The notes beneath the pieces are model-generated. The model made no database searches. It was not told the DNA's origin and was given only the letters and a program-made list of their open reading frames with translations. Positions 28,292 to 36,874 of a stretch of DNA of 64,000 bases are shown here, piece after piece. Every line of letters begins with the position of its first letter. Positions within the stretch are counted from its first letter, which is position 1. The position numbers were made by a program, and so were the translations under genes. The DNA is from Vicinamibacteria bacterium (lineage in GTDB: Bacteria > Acidobacteriota > Vicinamibacteria > Vicinamibacterales > UBA8438). The DNA lies in NCBI GenBank assembly GCA_022820825.1, contig JAJEEU010000057.1, positions 23,910-87,909 of the forward strand, given 5' to 3'.

Positions 28292-29335
28292 CTAGTGCGC
28301 GCTGGCGCGCAGGTGCTCGCGCAGGATGTCGCGGCCGAAGTCGCCGTCGAAGTCCCGCCACACCGAGTGCACGTGGTTGCCGTCGTTCTGCGTGTTGTCG
28401 TACTCGATCAGGAACGTCGGCCCCTGCACGCGGTAGTAGTGCCGGTCGCCGCGCTCCATGCCGCCGGCCCAGGCGAAGAGGATGTCGTCGGTGCCGGCCT
28501 CTTCGACCTTCGCCATGCGCGCCGCCGCCAGGTCGTCCTCCACCAGCGACGCATAGGTCCGAATCAGCCGCATCAGCATGCTGCGCTGGCCCGCGGTCAG
28601 ATCCGCGGCCTTGACACCGCCGGGACCCAGCGCATGGACCTTCGAGAACGCCTCGGTGGCGATGTCGCGCGGCGCCTCGTCGTCGATGATGGCCTCTGCC
28701 TGCTGCTCGGCGTCGAGCGCCTTCAGCAGCTCGCGGGCGGCGTCCTCCTCGAACCCGAGCACCCGCATCCCCCTGTGCGGCCCTTCCTTGACCTCGGCCG
28801 GGTTGCTGCCGAAGAACGTCGGCGTGGTGGCGACGGTCTCTCCGTTGACCACCGTGAAGTGCAGTGAGAGGTGGTGGCCTTCCACGCGCCAGCCCCACGT
28901 GCCCTCCGGCGACGGGTTGCCGAACACCGAGAAGAAGTACCAGCCGGGATTGCGGTCCATGCGGCCGTTGGTCTCCAGGGTGCCGAGGATGCCTTCCAGC
29001 TCGATGACGTCGACCGCCACCTCGTAGCCCACCTCGCTGAGCCCGCGCGACATCAGCTCGTGGGCGGCCGCGCGCTGCTCGTCGTTCATGGCCTCGAGCG
29101 TCAGGCCGCGGCGGCCGAACATCTCGATGGGCACATAGTGGAACCGCTCGCGGTCGTCGGAATCGAACGGCAGGTTGGCGATGACGCGCTGGTCAGCCGG
29201 CAGCGTGGCGAGGAACGCTTCCGCCGCTTCCGCCATCGATGCGGCGGTGCGCTGCGAAGCGACCGTCGACGCGAGTCCTAGCGCGGCGAAGAAACCGACG
29301 ACAATCAGCGACCGATACAAGGCCAGACGGCGCAT
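28292..29335 (-). CDS. Secreted DUF3500 protein
   Basis: This 347-residue protein has a signal peptide ending near residue 27. DUF3500 blocks are evident: FLATLPADQRVIANLPFD, RERFHYVPIEMFGRRGLTLEAM, NDEQRAAAHELMSRGLSEVGY, NPGWYFFSVFG, GWRVEGHHLSLHFTVVNGE, FGSNPAEVKEG, RILGFEE-like segment, FAWAGGMERGDRHYYRVQG, FLIEYDNTQNDGNHVHSVWRDFDGDFG. The DNTQ..NHVHSVWRD block is the family's hallmark. The function is not established. It leads a minus-strand operon with the GSDH-type dehydrogenase, A2 and B. Confidence 0.9.
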   Translation of the reverse strand: MRRLALYRSLIVVGFFAALGLASTVASQRTAASMAEAAEAFLATLPADQRVIANLPFDSDDRERFHYVPIEMFGRRGLTLEAMNDEQRAAAHELMSRGLSEVGYEVAVDVIELEGILGTLETNGRMDRNPGWYFFSVFGNPSPEGTWGWRVEGHHLSLHFTVVNGETVATTPTFFGSNPAEVKEGPHRGMRVLGFEEDAARELLKALDAEQQAEAIIDDEAPRDIATEAFSKVHALGPGGVKAADLTAGQRSMLMRLIRTYASLVEDDLAAARMAKVEEAGTDDILFAWAGGMERGDRHYYRVQGPTFLIEYDNTQNDGNHVHSVWRDFDGDFGRDILREHLRASAH

Positions 29336-29405
29336 GGCTACCCCCTGCTCTGTGCGTGTGTCCCCCGTATATTACGAGTGTGCCCGGATACCGTCAACGG
29401 GCCGT

Positions 29406-29435
29406 TTGCACGCGACTGTCCCGCGTGCGTACAGT
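29406..29435 (+). promoter_or_regulatory. Possible sigma70-type promoter of the propeller lipoprotein
   Basis: TTGCAC (29406-29411) and TACAGT (29430-29435) are separated by 18 bases and lie 26 bases before the ATG, in the divergent gap after the DUF3500 start. Both hexamers are four or five of six matches to consensus. Confidence 0.4.
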
Positions 29436-29460
29436 GATGTCCCACGAGGAGGGAATCTCG

Positions 29461-30534
29461 ATGCGCAAGCTGGATTGGATGATGATTTCCGCCGTGCTCG
29501 CCGTCGCCGCCGCGGGCTGCGGCGCGCCGGAGCCGCCCGCCGCGGCCGAACCGGCCGAGGAAATGCCGGCGGCGGACGCGTGCGCGCCGGTCGGCGAGAT
29601 CCAGTTCATCTGCGACCTGATCAGCCCCGAGGACCTGGCCGTGCTGCCGGGAGAGGAATGGGTCATCGCCTCCGGCAACCAGGAGGGCGGCATGATCCAC
29701 CTGGTCAGCGTCCGCGACAAGACGAGCTCCGTGCTGTACCCCACCACCGCTCCGCGGGAACGGCTGGACGCCGCGACGTACCCCGACTGTCCGGGGCCGA
29801 TCGACCCGGGCGAGGGCGCCGCGTTCCGCGCCCACGGCCTGTACCTGAAGCCGGGCGACGGCGGGGTCCACACCGTCTACATGGTGCACCACGGCTTCCG
29901 CGAGTCGGTCGAGGTGTACGAGGTCGACGGCAACGCGAACCCGCCCGAGCTGACCTGGGTCGGCTGCGCCGTGGCGCCCGACGGTCTGACCCTGAACTCG
30001 GTGGTCGCGCTGCCGGACGGCGGCTTCGCCGCCACCAGCTTCCGGACCGCCGGTCTGGCGGAATCGATCGACGAGATCCTGACCGGCGCCATCTCCGGCT
30101 CGGTGTGGGAATGGAGTACCGCCGGCGGCTGGACCGAGGTGCCCGGCAGCGCGACCGGCGGCCCCAACGGCCTGGAGATATCCGACGACGGGGAGTGGTT
30201 CTACATCGCCGGCTGGGGCGAGCAGCGCTTCATCCGGCTGTCGCGCGGCCGCGACCCCGTCGAGCGGGACGCCGTCGACCTGCACTTCCGGCCCGACAAC
30301 CTGCGGATGCAGCCGGACGGATCCGTCTTCGGCGCCGGCGCCGACCACTTCAACACGCCGGAAGAGACGTTCCACGTCGGGCGGATCGACCCGCAGACCC
30401 TCGAGGTGACGCGGATCATCGACCACCCCGTCATCGAGCGGTTCGCGGCCTGCACCGCGGCCATTCAAATCGGCGGCGAGATCTGGATGGGCACGAACCG
30501 CGGCGAGAAGATCGGCTACTTCCCCGCCCGGTAG
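29461..30534 (+). CDS. Beta-propeller lipoprotein, SMP-30/gluconolactonase-like
   Basis: The ATG follows GAGGAGGG by 7 bases. The 357-residue product has a lipobox (AAAGC, Cys near residue 20), so it should be anchored to a membrane. The mature part reads as a six-bladed propeller of the SGL/paraoxonase-like superfamily: ISPEDLAVLPGEEWVIASG, AAFRAHGLYLKPGDGG, HGFRESVEVYEVDG, LNSVVALPDGGFAATSF, GGPNGLEISDDGEWFYIAGW, PDNLRMQPDGSVFGAGA and IWMGTNRGEKIGYFP. Metal ligands typical of the fold (Glu, Asn in GGPNGLE, Asn in PDN) are visible. It might be a lactonase or a binding protein. Confidence 0.8.
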   Translation: MRKLDWMMISAVLAVAAAGCGAPEPPAAAEPAEEMPAADACAPVGEIQFICDLISPEDLAVLPGEEWVIASGNQEGGMIHLVSVRDKTSSVLYPTTAPRERLDAATYPDCPGPIDPGEGAAFRAHGLYLKPGDGGVHTVYMVHHGFRESVEVYEVDGNANPPELTWVGCAVAPDGLTLNSVVALPDGGFAATSFRTAGLAESIDEILTGAISGSVWEWSTAGGWTEVPGSATGGPNGLEISDDGEWFYIAGWGEQRFIRLSRGRDPVERDAVDLHFRPDNLRMQPDGSVFGAGADHFNTPEETFHVGRIDPQTLEVTRIIDHPVIERFAACTAAIQIGGEIWMGTNRGEKIGYFPAR

Positions 30535-30557
30535 TGCCCTCTCGCCGGTGTCGCGCG

Positions 30558-31112
30558 CTACTGCCGGGGCAGATACTCCTCTGGCGGCTCGCACGGCTCC
30601 TCGCAGCGCTCGAACACGCGGATGAGCGTGATCTCGCCGTCGACGGTCAGCAGCGTCGCCGAGTAGGTCTGCAGGTCCTCTTCCATGCGCCGCATCAGGA
30701 TGTAGCGCGCCTCGCCCGTGGACCTGGTGCGGGCGATGCGGTAGTGGGTGCGGTCGTCAACCCAGATCGTCAGCAACTCCTGGTCGCGGAAGTTGCCCGG
30801 AATGTAGTTCTGGTAGTGCACCCACTCGTCGTCGTTGTACTTCGAGCTGTAGCCGGACTGGGAATCGACGTTTGAGCGCGCCCCCATGCTCTGCACGCGG
30901 TAGGTCTGCACGCCGTCCTCGACGCTGATGCGGATGATCTCGTACTTGTTCTGCTCGCCCCGGAACTGCCACGACAGGGCCGGGTTGAGCACCCAGGTGC
31001 CGACGAAGGGGTCCTCGCCGCCGGGCTGCGCCGCCGCGTCCGACGCCGCGCCCGCCAGCAGGAACACAACGAATCCGACGGCCAGACAGAATGACGCCCT
31101 CGATCTGCTCAT
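30558..31112 (-). CDS. Small secreted protein, lipocalin-like, unknown function
   Basis: The start is the ATG at 31112, preceded by GGAG with an 8-base spacer; a TTG two codons upstream is less likely. The 184-residue product has a signal peptide ending near residue 29 (DAAAQ) and a mature chain opening with DPFVGTWVLNPALSWQ, the GTW..NP pattern frequent in small acidobacterial beta-barrel proteins. Strands such as NKYEIIRISVEDGVQTYRV, DDRTHYRIARTRS and TYSATLLTVDGE follow. A cysteine pair (RCEEPCEPP) lies at the end. It is convergent with the lipoprotein gene. Function unknown. Confidence 0.65.
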   Translation of the reverse strand: MSRSRASFCLAVGFVVFLLAGAASDAAAQPGGEDPFVGTWVLNPALSWQFRGEQNKYEIIRISVEDGVQTYRVQSMGARSNVDSQSGYSSKYNDDEWVHYQNYIPGNFRDQELLTIWVDDRTHYRIARTRSTGEARYILMRRMEEDLQTYSATLLTVDGEITLIRVFERCEEPCEPPEEYLPRQ

Positions 31113-31133
31113 CTTCAACTCTCCTTGTCATTT

Positions 31134-31275
31134 TTAGATGGGGGCTGCGCCCCCAAGCCCCCCCGGCCAGCGCTAGCGGGGACCCCATAGCCCCGCGCTG
31201 GCTTCGTTAGATGGGGGCTGCGCCCCCAAACCCCCCGGCCAGCGCTAGCGGGGACCCCATAGCCCCGCGCCGCGC
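31134..31275. repeat. Tandem 73-bp GC-rich direct repeat, two units
   Basis: The unit beginning TTAGATGGGGGCTGCGCCCC occurs at 31134 and again at 31207, so the period is 73 bases. Each unit holds a hairpin (GGGGG-CTGCG-CCCCC) and a GGCCAGCGCTAGC-type partial palindrome followed by GGGGACCCC. The copies differ by small changes such as AAG/AAA and seven versus six cytosines. It lies in the gap between two divergent genes, upstream of both, where it could affect transcription or simply be a slippage-prone repeat. Confidence 0.85.
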
Positions 31276-31383
31276 TGGCCGGGCCGCGCCGTGCGCGGCC
31301 TGACTCACCTATTCTGCAATATGCGGGCTAGAATGCGGGACATACCGCGTGTTACGGCGCCGCGCGGCGCCAGGAGGAAGATC

Positions 31384-31899
31384 ATGCGACTCGCCAAGCT
31401 CTCGTTCGTCGTCGTCATTCTGATGCTGGCCGCGAGCGGCGCGACCTGGATGCTGGCGCAGCAGCAGCGCACGTCGGACATGCTGTCGCCGGAGGACTAC
31501 CTCGAGATCCGGCAGATGTACTACCTGTACGCGCACGACGTCGACCCGGGCTCCGAGCACGACGCCTCGTGGATGTTCGCGGAGGACGGCAGCTTCTCCT
31601 CGGGCGGCGATCCGGTCGTCGGCCGCGCGGCGCTCAAGGAGTTCTATGAAGGCGTGCGCAACCGCCATTCAGCCGGCATCCGGCACGTCAACGCCAGCGT
31701 CGTGATCATGCCCACCGAGGAGGGCGCACGCGGCATGGGCTACATGCTGCAGGTGGAGCAGCGGCAGGAAGACGGGCCGATCGAGATCACGCTGATGGGC
31801 AAGTACACCGACCGCTGGGTCCAGACCTCCGAGGGTTGGCGCATCAAGGAGCGCCGGTTCAACGCCGACACCTGGCGCGGCGGCACGTCGAACCAGTAG
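31384..31899 (+). CDS. Secreted SnoaL/NTF2-like protein
   Basis: The ATG at 31384 follows GGAGGA with a 6-base spacer, so the longer frame was not used. The 171-residue product has an N-terminal signal or anchor helix (FVVVILMLAASGATWML). An NTF2-like domain follows: DYLEIRQMYYLYAHDVDPG, SWMFAEDGSFSSGGDPVVG, ALKEFYEGVRNRHSAGIRHV, ARGMGYMLQVEQRQ, and GKYTDRWVQTSEGWRIKERR. This is the third exported NTF2-like protein in the window. It lies 49 bases before the exported aldolase and may be co-transcribed with it. Confidence 0.82.
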   Translation: MRLAKLSFVVVILMLAASGATWMLAQQQRTSDMLSPEDYLEIRQMYYLYAHDVDPGSEHDASWMFAEDGSFSSGGDPVVGRAALKEFYEGVRNRHSAGIRHVNASVVIMPTEEGARGMGYMLQVEQRQEDGPIEITLMGKYTDRWVQTSEGWRIKERRFNADTWRGGTSNQ

Positions 31900-31948
31900 G
31901 CTGGCGGCCCGCCGCGCTACGGGATGAACCCCGGCGCATGGGGATTCA

Positions 31949-32767
31949 ATGACGACAAGGCACCGGTACGCTCCGGCGCTCGCCGCCCTCGCGGTCGGCA
32001 GCGCGCTGCTCGCGCCGCTCGCGGGGCAGGACGGGCCGCGCCTCAACCGGGTGATCGAGCAGATCGAGCGCGGTGAAGCGGCGTTCACCGGCGAGCACTG
32101 GCAGTTCATCGACATGGAGCACGGGCCGTACCTGCTCGACCGGCTCCAGGACCGTCTGGCCGACCTGAAGCCGGACGGCGAGGCGCGCCCGGAGCAGACA
32201 CCGCTGGTGCGGATCCCGATGGAAGGCGGCGAGCCGGTGCGCTTCGCCGTCAAGCAGGTGCTCGACATGGGGGCGTTCGGCGTCGTATTCCCGCGTGTCG
32301 AGACGCGCGAGCAGGCGGGTCTCGCCGTGCAGGCGATGCGCTATCCGCCTCAACGGGGCGAAGCGCGGCCCGAGCCAGAGGGGCTGCGCGGCTGGGGACC
32401 GGGACGCGCGGCGCGCTACTGGGGTCTGGCCGTGCCCGACTACGTCGCGCGCGCGGACGTATGGCCGCTCGATCCGCAGGGAGAATTACTCGCGCTGATC
32501 ATGATCGAGTCGGAGTTCGGCGTGCACAACGTGGACGAGATCGTGTCCGTGCCCGGCGTCGGCGCACTGTTCATCGGACCGGCCGACCTGGCCATGTCGC
32601 TGGGCGTCGGGCCGCCGGGCGCGGAGCACGTGCCCGAGACCGAAGCGGCGATCCAGAAGGTGCTGCAGGCCTGCCTCGACGCCGACGTCGTCTGCGGCAT
32701 CGCGGACTCCAGGACTCGCGCGGAGCAGCGCATCGCGGAAGGCTTCCAGATTCTGCTCGCCTTCTAG
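31949..32767 (+). CDS. Exported HpcH/HpaI-type aldolase
   Basis: This 272-residue protein carries a signal peptide (PALAALAVGSALLAPLAG), which is unusual because HpcH/HpaI aldolases are normally cytoplasmic. The catalytic domain looks intact: FIDMEHGP (active-site His region), LVRIPMEGG (Arg), VKQVLDMGAFGVVFPRVETREQA, IMIESEFGVHNVDEI (metal Glu) and GALFIGPADLAMSLG (GPxDL). The reaction in the family is metal-dependent retro-aldol cleavage of 4-hydroxy-2-oxo acids to pyruvate and an aldehyde. It is followed 7 bases later by a methyltransferase. A second exported paralogue is at 60911-61852. Confidence 0.87.
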   Translation: MTTRHRYAPALAALAVGSALLAPLAGQDGPRLNRVIEQIERGEAAFTGEHWQFIDMEHGPYLLDRLQDRLADLKPDGEARPEQTPLVRIPMEGGEPVRFAVKQVLDMGAFGVVFPRVETREQAGLAVQAMRYPPQRGEARPEPEGLRGWGPGRAARYWGLAVPDYVARADVWPLDPQGELLALIMIESEFGVHNVDEIVSVPGVGALFIGPADLAMSLGVGPPGAEHVPETEAAIQKVLQACLDADVVCGIADSRTRAEQRIAEGFQILLAF

Positions 32768-32774
32768 ACGCCCC

Positions 32775-33461
32775 ATGTCCACCCACTCGGTGCGCCGCCA
32801 CCTGCGGCTCGAGATCGACGAGTACGACACGACGATCCGCCGCTTCATCCCCGGCTACGAGGAGATGCTGCGGGTGGCGGCCGGCACGCTGGCGCCGTTC
32901 CGCCCGAAGCTGGTCATCGACCTGGGCGCCGGCACGGGAGCACTATCGGAAGCGATCCTCACGCACGGTGACGCCGCGGCCGTCGAGCTGATCGACGTCG
33001 ACGACGAGATGCTGGCGCAGGCGCGGACGCGACTCGCGCCGTTCGGGGATCGTGTGCGGTACCGGAAGCTGTCGTTCAACGCGCCGCTGCCCCGCTGCGA
33101 CGGCGCCGCCGCGTCGCTGGCCCTGCACCACATACCGACGCTGCGCGAGAAGCAGGCCGTCTACAGCGGCATCCGGGAGGCGCTGCGGCCGGGCGGCGTA
33201 TTCGTCAACGCCGACGCCGTGGTCCCGGCCGACCAGGCCGGCCGGGACGCCGCCTACGGCGCTTGGGCGGACCACATGGCGGCCTGCGGCATCGACCGCT
33301 CACGCGCGTTCGAGCACTTCGCGGAATGGGCGGAGGAAGACACCTACTTCCCGCTGGAGGATGAGCTGCAAGCGATGCGAGCCGCCGGCCTCGACGCGGA
33401 GTGCGTCTGGCGCAACGACTCGATGGCGGTGGTGGCCGGGCGGGCGCCCCGCCCGGCCTGA
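32775..33461 (+). CDS. Class I SAM-dependent methyltransferase
   Basis: This 228-residue cytoplasmic protein has the SAM-binding motif I VIDLGAGTGALSEAI, an acidic residue after the second strand (ELIDVDDEML), motif IV-like GAAASLALHHIPTL and motif VI ALRPGGVFVNADAV. A C-terminal acceptor region includes WAEEDTYFPLEDEL. It resembles methyltransferase domain 11/25 proteins. The start has no strong ribosome site but follows the aldolase stop by 7 bases, which suggests read-through translation. It is convergent with the A3 gene, 22 bases apart. The acceptor is unknown. Confidence 0.88.
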   Translation: MSTHSVRRHLRLEIDEYDTTIRRFIPGYEEMLRVAAGTLAPFRPKLVIDLGAGTGALSEAILTHGDAAAVELIDVDDEMLAQARTRLAPFGDRVRYRKLSFNAPLPRCDGAAASLALHHIPTLREKQAVYSGIREALRPGGVFVNADAVVPADQAGRDAAYGAWADHMAACGIDRSRAFEHFAEWAEEDTYFPLEDELQAMRAAGLDAECVWRNDSMAVVAGRAPRPA

Positions 33462-33483
33462 GACTGGCGCGCGCGGAAGCGCG

Positions 33484-34890
33484 CTAGTTGTTGTTCTGCG
33501 TAACGGTGAGGCCCTTGGACCGGGCCTGGTACTCCGCCTCGTACTCCTCGTCGGTCAGCCAGATCACCCGCGACAGCAGGAACAGCATGTCGTCGATGGA
33601 GCGGCTGCCCCAGCCCTTCCAGTTGCGCGGGTCGGCCACGCGCGGATTGCCGGCCGTGTTGTCATACCAGGCGGTCACCTTGAGCACCGTGCCCTTGGGC
33701 AGCAGCGGCGCCGCGTCGTCCTCGTAGTGGTACACCTTCACCCAGTTGTGGTTGTAGCCGGCGCAGTTGATGGTCTCCTGGTAGCCGCTCGGATACAGCG
33801 CCTCCAGGCACATCCGCCGGCCGCTCGAGTGCAGGTGCGGCTCGAAGTTGAGCAACAACCCGGCCTTGTCCATCGGGTACATCGCCTCGATCACCGTCTC
33901 CTTGTTGCCCGGAATGTCGAGGTCGTAGGTCAGTGATCCGAACGTGGCGGCGTTCGTGTACTTCGGCTCGTACCCCTCGGGATGCAGGTCGAACGCGACG
34001 TCGATGGAGAACGTCGCGTCGGTGCCGATCGAATGCGTATGGAGGTCGAAATTGAGGCCCGATCCCGCAGGCAGCTTGACGCCCAGCGTGTCCGGATAGA
34101 TCGTCGCGTTCTGCCCCAGCTCCCACACCACGTTGAACAGTCCGCGGTAGCGGCCCTCGACAGAAGCGGTCCCCTCGGCCGCATCCGCCGCCGAGGCATC
34201 CTGATCCGAGTCGCCGTCGGCCGCCGCCCCCGGCGTCGCCATGACGACCGCGTGGTGCACGACGAAGTAGTTGAGGTCGCCTTCCTTGGCGCGCTCGGCC
34301 TCGCCCTCGAGATGCCGCACCTCGCGGAACTCGACCGCCTTGACGTAGCGATCCGTGGTCAGTCCGGTCGGCGCCGGTCCCATCCGCCCGTACCAGTCCG
34401 GAGCGACGCCCGGCAGCGTCATGGAAGGCGACCTGACGATCAGGTCCGGCGTGCCGATCGTCCACTCCTCGGCTTCCAGGTTGTACTCCGGCATGTGGGC
34501 GGGATCGCCGCGCTGGGCGCCGCCGTCCACCCAGGCCGCGATGGTGGCGACCTCGTCAGGCGTCAGCGACGGATCGTCCTTGAACTTCTGGATCCCGACG
34601 TTCTTCTCGATGAACCAGGGCGGCATGCGCTCGGGATCGTCGTCGGGACGCGAGACCTTGTCCCTGATCGACCGCGCCCAAGGCCGCGCGTCCTCGTACG
34701 AGAGCAGCGACATCGGCGCGATGGAGCCCGGCTTGTGGCAATTCGCGCAGGAACGGTGGAATATGGGAGCCACGTCCCTGGTGAACGTCACATCCTCTGC
34801 CGCGGCCGGCGCGGGCAACGCGAGCACCAGCGCCATCGCGGCCGGCACGCCGAACGCAACAACCAGCTTGATCAGCCTGTTCGATCTCAT
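33484..34890 (-). CDS. Secreted cytochrome c-type II copper monooxygenase (A3)
   Basis: This 468-residue protein follows a GGAGG site. It has a signal peptide ending near residue 31, a haem motif CANCH at 48-52 and the PHM-like region. Ligands visible are His212-His213 (FVVHHAVV), His284 and His286 (FDLHTHSIG), His352 and His354 (EPHLHSSG) and Met435 (SIDDML). An acidic, low-complexity insertion (about 225-240, GDSDQDASAADAAEG) separates the CuH histidine pair from the third histidine. It is the only A gene without a B neighbour; a lectin-like gene lies 57 bases upstream of it and a PAL-like gene just beyond. Confidence 0.88.
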   Translation of the reverse strand: MRSNRLIKLVVAFGVPAAMALVLALPAPAAAEDVTFTRDVAPIFHRSCANCHKPGSIAPMSLLSYEDARPWARSIRDKVSRPDDDPERMPPWFIEKNVGIQKFKDDPSLTPDEVATIAAWVDGGAQRGDPAHMPEYNLEAEEWTIGTPDLIVRSPSMTLPGVAPDWYGRMGPAPTGLTTDRYVKAVEFREVRHLEGEAERAKEGDLNYFVVHHAVVMATPGAAADGDSDQDASAADAAEGTASVEGRYRGLFNVVWELGQNATIYPDTLGVKLPAGSGLNFDLHTHSIGTDATFSIDVAFDLHPEGYEPKYTNAATFGSLTYDLDIPGNKETVIEAMYPMDKAGLLLNFEPHLHSSGRRMCLEALYPSGYQETINCAGYNHNWVKVYHYEDDAAPLLPKGTVLKVTAWYDNTAGNPRVADPRNWKGWGSRSIDDMLFLLSRVIWLTDEEYEAEYQARSKGLTVTQNNN

Positions 34891-34947
34891 GGAGCAGCCC
34901 TCCGGTTAACCATCTATTTTACGCCAGCAACGCGGCAACGGCGACCC

Positions 34948-35625
34948 TTAATCGATCGCAAAGCAGTAGAACAGGCCCGCCCCGCCCGTCGCCACCAGGT
35001 TGTCCTGGCTGCAGCCGCGGCTCGGGTGCGCGGAGTTCCACGACCCGTTGGGGCCGCCCTGCTTGTCGTGGTGCCCCACCTGCGCCGAGCCGTCCTCGGA
35101 GTTGCTCGTCCAGTTGCTGCAGGTATGGTCGTCGCCGTCGGTGTACGCGCGGCCGTCCGGCATCGTGCCGGTGAGGATGTCGTGCTGGTTGGGCCGGTCG
35201 CCCAGGCCACCCACCTGGTCGCCGTTCTCCGTCAGCGCTATGCCCTTGCCGAACGAGATGCCGACGCGCGCCAGCTCCAGCGTGTCGCCGTGCAACACCG
35301 TCAGGTCGGTCGCGATGCGCCGCCGGCCGCCGTGCGCGTACCAGGGTCCGCTGCCGATCCGGTCGCGCGCGTTGACCGCATTCGGTCCCTGCGTGCTCAG
35401 GTAGGCGCGCCACGTCGAATCGCCGCGGCCGGCCGCCGCCGCGAGCGACTGGCAGTGCGCGTCAGCCCCCTCGAGCCCGCCCAGGTTGGCGCCGTCGCCG
35501 AGGCCCTCGCTGGTGATGAAGAACGACATCGGCTGCGGGTCGCCCTGCTGGGCCGTGAGGACGTGCGCGCCCACCGCAACCACCACCGCCAGACCGAACG
35601 CCACCCACCTGTGTCTCTGCTGCAT
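34948..35625 (-). CDS. Secreted lectin-like protein (DUF1554-type fold)
   Basis: The ATG at 35625 follows GGAG by 8 bases. The 225-residue product has a signal peptide ending near residue 24 and a mature domain typical of collagen XV/XVIII endostatin-like or C-type-lectin-like bacterial proteins: FFITSEGLGDGANLGGLEGA, DAHCQSLAAAAGRGDSTWRA, YLSTQGPNAVNARDRIGSG and a cysteine-rich end (DHTCSNWTSN, SRGCSQDNLV, LFYCFAID). Four cysteines probably form disulphides. Binding to a glycan or protein outside the cell is likely. It is 57 bases upstream of A3 on the same strand, so it may be co-transcribed with it. Confidence 0.75.
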   Translation of the reverse strand: MQQRHRWVAFGLAVVVAVGAHVLTAQQGDPQPMSFFITSEGLGDGANLGGLEGADAHCQSLAAAAGRGDSTWRAYLSTQGPNAVNARDRIGSGPWYAHGGRRRIATDLTVLHGDTLELARVGISFGKGIALTENGDQVGGLGDRPNQHDILTGTMPDGRAYTDGDDHTCSNWTSNSEDGSAQVGHHDKQGGPNGSWNSAHPSRGCSQDNLVATGGAGLFYCFAID

Positions 35626-35761
35626 GTCACTCGCTCCAGAAAGAAGGTTTCGCCGCCGCATTGTAACCCGTTCCGTACGAAACCACCCGCGATCCGCCAG
35701 ATGCACTAACATCGGCCGGACAGAGCCGCCGGAACTGCAGGCGGACGAAGGGAGAACGGGC

Positions 35762-36838
35762 ATGAAGCTCTCGCGCGCACTGCTTGTCACGCTGCTGGTC
35801 GCCGCCGGGGTGCCGGCGTGCAGCCCGCAGGCCCAGACGGAAGTCCCGACGTTCGTGCACGACGAGTCCTGGCCCAAGCCGCTGCCCGGCAACTGGCGGC
35901 TCGGCATCGTATGGGGCGTTGCAGTCGACCCGAACGACCACGTGTGGTTGCTGCACGCGCCCGACAACTACCGCGACGAGATCGAGGACGAAGGCAAGGT
36001 GCCGGCGCCGCCCGTGCTCGAGTTCGACCAGGAAGGCAACCTCCTCCGGTCGTGGGGCGGCCGCGACCAGGGCCACCCCTGGTTCTACCGCATGGACAGC
36101 CAGCGCCTGTCGCGCGTCGACGAGCACCCGCATCCGGTGCGCGAGCACGCCCTCAACGTCGATCACGAGGGCAACGTCTGGATCAGCGGCGGCGGGCACC
36201 TGGTGCTCAAGTTCTCGCCCGACGGCGAGTTCCTGCTGCAGCTCGGGGAGCTGGGCAAGACGGGCGGCAGCGATCACACGCAGTACCTCGGCAATCCGTC
36301 CAACGTCGACTTCGACGCACGCACCAACGAGGTGTACGTGGCGGACGGCTACCTCAACAAGCGCGTCGTCGTATTCGACATGCACACGGGGGAGTACAAG
36401 CGGCACTGGGGCCGCTACGGTGAAGCGCCGGACGACTCGTTCGAGGCCGGCCCCCTGCCGGCGTGGTCAGGTTTTCCGGGACCGACCGGCTTCTTCCCGC
36501 GCTTCGCGCACGGCGCCAACGTCGCGGCGGACGGGCTGGTGTACGTGGCCGACCGCGCGCACAACCTGATTCACGTGTACGAGCCGGACGGCAAGTTCGT
36601 CAAGGAAGCGCCGACGCCCGGGCCGATAAACTCGGTGGCCTTCTCGCACGACGCGGAACAGCGGCTGGTGTACGGCGCCGGAATCAACGCCGCGGGCAAG
36701 ATCTACATCATGCGCCGCGACGACCTGGAGTCGGTAGGCGAGTTCGACAGCGCCGGACAGCACTTCTTCGACGTCGACTCGCAGGGAAACCTGTACACCT
36801 GCGGGCTGTTCCTGCCCGTCAGGTTCCTGCTGCAATAG
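35762..36838 (+). CDS. NHL-repeat protein resembling peptidylamidoglycolate lyase (PAL)
   Basis: This 358-residue protein follows GGGAG by 7 bases and has an export signal with a possible but atypical lipobox (VPAC, Cys20). It forms an NHL propeller. Its blocks align with the PAL domain of peptidyl-amidating enzymes: WGVAVDPNDHVWLLH, REHALNVDHEGNVWIS (His129), GNPSNVDFDARTNEVYVADG with YLNKRVVVF (Tyr197), FPRFAHGANVAADGLVYVAD (His250), DRAHN (Arg) and AGQHFFDVDSQGNLY (His334). Three histidines sit where PAL binds zinc, and the DGY tyrosine matches the catalytic Tyr. The first PAL arginine (HRGDH) is replaced (LHAPD), so activity is unproven. It is convergent with a B gene. Confidence 0.78.
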   Translation: MKLSRALLVTLLVAAGVPACSPQAQTEVPTFVHDESWPKPLPGNWRLGIVWGVAVDPNDHVWLLHAPDNYRDEIEDEGKVPAPPVLEFDQEGNLLRSWGGRDQGHPWFYRMDSQRLSRVDEHPHPVREHALNVDHEGNVWISGGGHLVLKFSPDGEFLLQLGELGKTGGSDHTQYLGNPSNVDFDARTNEVYVADGYLNKRVVVFDMHTGEYKRHWGRYGEAPDDSFEAGPLPAWSGFPGPTGFFPRFAHGANVAADGLVYVADRAHNLIHVYEPDGKFVKEAPTPGPINSVAFSHDAEQRLVYGAGINAAGKIYIMRRDDLESVGEFDSAGQHFFDVDSQGNLYTCGLFLPVRFLLQ

Positions 36839-36874
36839 CGCTCAGGCCGGAACGCCGGCAGGATCGGGGCGCCG

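Noticed and set aside
31134..31275. Possible CRISPR array
   Set aside because: Only two directly adjoining units with no unique spacers between them; no cas genes in the window.
33462..33483. GCGCGCGCGGAAGCGCGC hairpin between convergent genes as a terminator
   Set aside because: The stem is short and no T-rich tract follows on either strand.
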